Below, one piece after another: positions 7,299-10,527 of a DNA stretch of 10,527 nucleotides. Both the position numbers and the translations under genes were made by a program. Within the stretch, counting starts at the first letter, position 1, and each line of letters begins with the position of its first letter. The DNA is from Megamonas hypermegale_A (GTDB lineage Bacteria > Bacillota > Negativicutes > Selenomonadales > Selenomonadaceae): NCBI RefSeq assembly GCF_030371585.1, contig NZ_JAUDCE010000060.1. One strand, written 5' to 3'. The notes beneath the pieces are model-generated. The model was not told the DNA's origin and did not search any database. It was given only the letters and a program-made list of their open reading frames with translations.

Positions 7299-8021
7299 AT
7301 GTCACAAGCTAGAATTGATTATATGCAAGAGTCGGCATGGAAGAGAAACAGCGCAAAAAAAATGCGCCCTATGCCGCCGTTTGAACTGCCTTACGCCAAA
7401 GACGCCATACTTATTGACCTGCCGGAGCCAGATTTACTGCCGGATGCGCATGTGAACTTTCTGGAAATGATTGAACTGCGTTCCACCTTGCGCCAGTACG
7501 ACGATACTAAAGAACTGACGAAAAAAGAACTGTCGTATCTTTTATGGTGCACGCAGGGCGTGAAAATGGTCATGCAGACAAAAACGGTGCGCAACGTTCC
7601 GTCCGCCGGCGGCCGCAATGCACTGGAAACATTTCTGTATATCCGCCGCGTAGAGGATATCAAGCCGGGACTTTACCGCTTTTTGCCGCTGGAACATAAG
7701 CTGGTGCTTGTCTCCGACAGCGAAAATATCGAAACGGATATCTGCGGACAGTTTTCCACTTCCGGCGTAGCCAATAACGCCGCTGTCGTATTTATCTGGA
7801 CGGCCGTATATGAACGCATGGCGTGCATGTTCGGCGAACGTGCCTACCGCTACATTCATCTCGACGCCGGTCATGTCTGCCAGAACCTCTATCTTGCAGC
7901 CCAGACCATGCACATCAAAGTCTGTGCGCTCGGCGCATTTGATGATGAACAGCTGAATAAAAATCTCGGTCTTGACGGAGTTGAACAGTTCGTCGTTTAC
8001 GGTGCCGGTGTCGGCAAATAA
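7299..8021 (+). CDS. SagB-type nitroreductase-family flavin oxidoreductase
   Basis: This 240-residue protein belongs to the nitroreductase-like FMN enzymes, nearest in appearance to the SagB-type dehydrogenase branch. FMN-contact motifs are visible: the ELRSTLRQYD segment (59-68) corresponding to the family's RRSxRxY, and PSAGGRNALETFL (101-113). GERAYRYIHLDAGHVCQN (179-196) and LGAFDDEQLNKNLGLD (211-226) are typical of this branch, as is the short hydrophobic C-terminus ending VYGAGVGK. There is no signal peptide, so a soluble cytoplasmic enzyme is expected. SagB proteins of toxin clusters oxidise azolines, but no cyclodehydratase or precursor peptide is nearby, so that role is not supported and the substrate is unknown. 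It begins 15 bases after hisIE with AGGAG at 7288-7292 and ends at the operon terminator, so it is probably the last gene of the his transcript. Confidence 0.85.
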   Translation: MSQARIDYMQESAWKRNSAKKMRPMPPFELPYAKDAILIDLPEPDLLPDAHVNFLEMIELRSTLRQYDDTKELTKKELSYLLWCTQGVKMVMQTKTVRNVPSAGGRNALETFLYIRRVEDIKPGLYRFLPLEHKLVLVSDSENIETDICGQFSTSGVANNAAVVFIWTAVYERMACMFGERAYRYIHLDAGHVCQNLYLAAQTMHIKVCALGAFDDEQLNKNLGLDGVEQFVVYGAGVGK

Positions 8022-8022
8022 A

Positions 8023-8066
8023 AAAAGGTTATCTCTCAAATTAACGAGAGATAACCTTTTGTTTTA
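8023..8066 (+). terminator. Strong intrinsic terminator of the his operon, likely bidirectional
   Basis: A perfect 15-bp stem, AAAAGGTTATCTCTC (8023-8037) against 8046-8060, closes an 8-base loop and is followed by GTTTTA. It begins one base after the stop codon of the nitroreductase gene. On the - strand the same stem is followed by a run of T's (the complement of the A-run at 8021-8026 and beyond), so it can also terminate transcription arriving from the CRISPR side. Confidence 0.93.
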
Positions 8067-8092
8067 TCAAGCTCTTTTTCGTTCAATTATTT

Positions 8093-8255
8093 TCTTAAAT
8101 ACATCCCAATATTACTTTTAATCTAAGCGTTCGAGCTACAGGTTACCCTCACTTTTGGAAATTCAAATACATCTTATGCTACTTTTAATCAGCAGATTGT
8201 CAGCCTGAACGTGGCAATCATTATTAATTCAAAAGCATCTTATGCTACTTTTAAT
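8093..8255 (-). CRISPR. Degenerate three-repeat CRISPR mini-array, two spacers, no cas genes
   Basis: Three copies of a 29-30-base repeat lie at about 8093-8122, 8160-8189 and 8226-8255. The second and third share an exact 20-base core (CATCTTATGCTACTTTTAAT at 8170-8189 and 8236-8255) and an AATTCAAA start, differing at two positions. The first keeps AAATACATC and ACTTTTAAT but is altered and one base longer between them. The spacers, 8123-8159 (37 bases) and 8190-8225 (36 bases), are unrelated to each other and clearly more GC-rich than the flanks. The repeat complement contains CATAAGATGTATTT, which resembles, from memory, Clostridia-type I-B repeats ending in ATGAGATGTATTTAAAT. That orientation makes 8226-8255 the leader-proximal repeat and the decayed 8093-8122 copy the terminal one. 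With no cas gene here, the array is an orphan or a relic, possibly served by a distant Cas system. Confidence 0.8.
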
Positions 8256-8284
8256 ACAACGAAAAATCAACTTTTCTTTTTATC

Positions 8285-8313
8285 AGTATATTCCAAAACT
8301 GTTTATTTAACAA
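8285..8313 (-). promoter_or_regulatory. Putative CRISPR leader promoter
   Basis: On the - strand, TTGTTA (8313-8308) and TATACT (8290-8285) are separated by exactly 17 bases, a good match to a sigma-70/sigma-A promoter. The predicted start near 8278 is about 20-25 bases before the first repeat at 8255, as expected for a CRISPR leader. The region 8256-8436 is very AT-rich, also leader-like. AT-rich DNA yields chance promoters easily, so position and spacing are the main support. Confidence 0.5.
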
Positions 8314-8323
8314 TGTTTATTAT

Positions 8324-8356
8324 AAAAAGGACAAACAAAGTTTACCTACCCTTTTT
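8324..8356 (-). terminator. Possible weak terminator after the flippase gene
   Basis: AAAAAGG at 8324-8330 can pair with CCTTTTT at 8350-8356, and a small inner AAAC/GTTT stem (8333-8336 with 8340-8343) shortens the loop. Read on the - strand, the stem ends in TTTTT followed by ATAATAAAC, which could end the polysaccharide transcript about 80 bases after the flippase stop and just before the CRISPR promoter. The stem has only two G-C pairs, so this is tentative. Confidence 0.3.
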
Positions 8357-8436
8357 CTGCTATACGATATATAATCTCTTTCAATAATGCAATGCACAAA
8401 ATTTTGAAAAAGTTTATTTGGTAGCTTTTGTCTTCA

Positions 8437-9954
8437 TTATTTTATCCGTAAAATTTTACAAACAGCACTTCGACAAAGATTTTTCTCATAACCGTTCATC
8501 GCCAAACAATACATCAAAACAGCATATATCAACGAATAAACGATTACTTTTATAACAAAATACAACCAGCTATATTCCAATGAAACATTCATCTGAAAAA
8601 GTTCCACCAGTGCAATAAGTATAAATGCACTCGGCATCATGTGAGTAATATTTTTCCAAAATAAAGGAATATCAATACCAATCCGTTTATGGTAATATCT
8701 GTTCATTATCAAACCTGTACTTATTAAAAGTGCTGTTGCCGTACTGATAGCACAGCCCAATCCGCCGTACATCTTGGCTAATATAACGCTGGTAAAAATA
8801 TTTATCACTGCCACTATTGTATATATAGTCATTCTATATCTGTTCAAATTCATTGCTTGTAGAATAGAAATCCCTGCATTCTGCACAAGTGCTATCAATA
8901 AACCTATCATTAAAATTAAAATCATTAGATAAGCAGATAAATAATTTTCTCCTGCCCAAAGATGAATAAATTCTTTTCCCACAAGAAAAAACATCACTAA
9001 AATATAACTGATTATTATATACTGTAATCTGCCGATTTTAATCATCAGTCCAGTTAAATCTCTACTAGTTGCACCATTTACCACCATCATTGTTACTTTC
9101 GGCAAAAGAACACCGCTTATCGCATTAGAAAACATCATGTACATCTGCATAAACTGCATAGCAATAGCATAAACAGCAACCTGAAGTGTACCTGATATCA
9201 TGCCCAATATAAACTGTCCTGTTCCCCAGTAAATCTTATCCATTACAGCATTGAGAAAAATAAAAAAAGCATATCCTGCCACTTCATACAGAAAAGCTTT
9301 TTCAAATTTTCCTCTGGCAAAATGTATATCCAAATATTTAAAACAGTAATATACATTCATCAGTAAAGCAGAAATATTTAATATCGTAGTTACAGTTACA
9401 AGCATAATAGAGCCATAACCACATAACAAGAACGGCAATGCAATTATCGGATTTAATACTACACGCAAAATATTTATCACACGCAAGAAAATAAATCGTT
9501 CATATGCCTGCATCAATGAAGCAAAAACCGTAAGCGGAAAACAAATTGCAAAATTAAAAATCAGCATTATCATCATTATTCGTGCTTTGCTCAATTCATC
9601 TGAACTGAGCGTGGCACCAAACATATTATCAATATTTAAATATAAGATACTGCCGATAATAACAGTAATCACGCCAATAACAGAATAGATAGATAAAAAT
9701 AGTCCGTTTAATTCCGCTTCAAATTTTTTATCTCCTGCTGCTCTGTTTTTTGCTACATAGCGAACAATAGTATTACCTAAACCCATATCCAAAATACTTA
9801 GATAGGCCATTACCGAACCAATTAATGAATACAAGCCATATTCCGCTTGACCCAATAATCGAAGCATAACAGGTGTATATACCAAGCCAATAACAACATT
9901 AGCTATAATATTAACATAAGATAATAATGCACCTATTTTCAATTGATTTCCCAT
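8437..9954 (-). CDS. Wzx/MATE-like polysaccharide flippase, oligosaccharide transporter
   Basis: This 505-residue, very hydrophobic protein has roughly 12-14 predicted membrane helices and looks like a lipid-linked oligosaccharide flippase of the MATE/MVF (MOP) superfamily. The N-terminal pattern is characteristic: a first helix ending VYTPVMLRLLGQAEYGLYSL (about 26-45), then LDMGLGNTIVRYVA (55-68), which corresponds to the family's conserved region after helix two. Such proteins move undecaprenyl-linked sugar repeat units across the inner membrane for capsule, O-antigen or exopolysaccharide assembly; the exact glycan cannot be read from the sequence. A GAGGT ribosome binding site (complement of 9966-9970) lies 11 bases upstream of the ATG. 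The gene starts 20 bases after the stop of the preceding gene on the same strand, indicating an operon. Its AT-rich codon use differs sharply from that of the his genes, as is usual for transferable surface-polysaccharide loci. Confidence 0.88.
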   Translation of the reverse strand: MGNQLKIGALLSYVNIIANVVIGLVYTPVMLRLLGQAEYGLYSLIGSVMAYLSILDMGLGNTIVRYVAKNRAAGDKKFEAELNGLFLSIYSVIGVITVIIGSILYLNIDNMFGATLSSDELSKARIMMIMLIFNFAICFPLTVFASLMQAYERFIFLRVINILRVVLNPIIALPFLLCGYGSIMLVTVTTILNISALLMNVYYCFKYLDIHFARGKFEKAFLYEVAGYAFFIFLNAVMDKIYWGTGQFILGMISGTLQVAVYAIAMQFMQMYMMFSNAISGVLLPKVTMMVVNGATSRDLTGLMIKIGRLQYIIISYILVMFFLVGKEFIHLWAGENYLSAYLMILILMIGLLIALVQNAGISILQAMNLNRYRMTIYTIVAVINIFTSVILAKMYGGLGCAISTATALLISTGLIMNRYYHKRIGIDIPLFWKNITHMMPSAFILIALVELFQMNVSLEYSWLYFVIKVIVYSLIYAVLMYCLAMNGYEKNLCRSAVCKILRIK

Positions 9955-9974
9955 ACAAAAATCTTACCTCTATA

Positions 9975-10527
9975 TCACTTTTTAAAATTATTTTTTATGA
10001 AATATAGTTTTTCCCAAATGATATTTCCAAATGGTAACAACTGTATACTATTCTTTACCGCAAATTTTATTTTTTGCTGTATTTGTTTTGCCAAAGTTAT
10101 CTTAGTATATTGGGAAATTAGTGTTGTTAAAGTTTTTTCATTTATAAATCTCTCAAAAAATTCTTTTCTCTTTTCGTTATATTTGACAGATTTTATCATC
10201 GATGGATTATATTTTAAAGCTTCATTCATATTTACTTCATTTATTATCATTTTATCAGATAATATGTCAAACAACTGCTTTCCTTTATCGGTATGAATAA
10301 TAACTAAAGACGTACCTTTATTATCATCTATTTTCGGTAATACTTTATCTATTCCCCAAAAATCTGCTACGGTTATATCACTCAAACGATTTATCTTTTT
10401 AAACTTACAGTTATAACAAGATGGTCTTAAGTATAAGTCCTGTAAGAAACCTTTCATATACAAATCATGATTTAAATCATTTATATATGTATCTTTGTCA
10501 AAAATAATCTTTAATGAAAATAATTTC
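9975..10527 (-). CDS. FrhB/FdhB-family C-terminal domain protein, 5' end outside window
   Basis: The frame is open from the right edge of the window to the stop at 9975-9977, giving the last 183 residues of a longer protein. The nearest start-like codon inside, a TTG at 10463, is only an internal leucine: the upstream codons (from KLFSLKIIFDKDTY at the window edge) stay open. The segment YLRPSCYNCKFKKINRLSDI continuing into TVADFWGIDKVLP is a hallmark of the coenzyme F420 hydrogenase/dehydrogenase beta-subunit C-terminal family (FrhB_FdhB_C), with a Cys-x-x-Cys pair and the DFWGI motif. Many such proteins in bacteria lack F420 and sit in capsule or exopolysaccharide clusters, often beside polysaccharide pyruvyltransferases, where their exact reaction is poorly defined. 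An N-terminal ferredoxin-like iron-sulphur domain would lie outside the window. The following flippase gene, 20 bases downstream, supports a polysaccharide role. Confidence 0.82.
   Translation of the reverse strand, partial: KLFSLKIIFDKDTYINDLNHDLYMKGFLQDLYLRPSCYNCKFKKINRLSDITVADFWGIDKVLPKIDDNKGTSLVIIHTDKGKQLFDILSDKMIINEVNMNEALKYNPSMIKSVKYNEKRKEFFERFINEKTLTTLISQYTKITLAKQIQQKIKFAVKNSIQLLPFGNIIWEKLYFIKNNFKK

Noticed and set aside
9943..10296. Open frame of 117 codons on the + strand opposite the FrhB-like gene
   Set aside because: It is Phe/Leu/Ile-rich because it reads an AT-rich gene backwards; the - strand has a clear family match.

Overview
The window holds a complete-looking histidine biosynthesis operon on the + strand (about 217-8021), then a short AT-rich spacer with a degenerate three-repeat CRISPR array, then the start of a surface-polysaccharide gene cluster on the - strand (8437-10527, running off the right edge). 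The gene order hisG-D-C-B-H-A-F-IE, the short form of HisG, the monofunctional HisB, the fused HisIE and the strong AGGAG-type ribosome binding sites point to a Firmicute (Bacillota). My best guess is a Negativicutes/Selenomonadales-type anaerobe, which is an inference from protein style and not a database match.

Positions 1-216 contain no convincing gene. They hold a cluster of related hairpins and repeats that looks like a REP/REPIN-type intergenic element. At 217-750 an HD-domain phosphohydrolase-like gene precedes hisG. From hisG to hisIE the genes overlap by 1-4 bases or sit 3-21 bases apart, each with its own ribosome binding site, so they are almost certainly one transcript. The operon encodes the route from PRPP + ATP to histidinol phosphate, plus the final histidinol dehydrogenase. 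Two expected partners are absent: HisZ, the regulatory subunit a short HisG needs, and a histidinol-phosphate phosphatase. A SagB-type nitroreductase/flavin oxidoreductase gene follows 15 bases after hisIE, and the unit ends in a strong hairpin terminator at 8023-8060.

Between that terminator and the polysaccharide genes lie three copies of a 29-30-base repeat separated by 36-37-base spacers. The array reads best on the - strand: the repeat resembles Clostridia-type I-B repeats in that orientation, the most decayed copy is at the far end, and a good sigma-70-like promoter lies just upstream of the first repeat. The his terminator is a near-symmetric hairpin with a T-run on both strands, so it could also stop CRISPR transcription. 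No cas gene is present.

The right part is visibly more AT-rich than the his genes (about one third GC against about one half, by eye). It encodes a Wzx/MATE-like polysaccharide flippase preceded by the C-terminal part of an FrhB/FdhB-family protein of the kind found in capsule and exopolysaccharide clusters. This looks like a variable accessory locus placed beside a conserved housekeeping operon.
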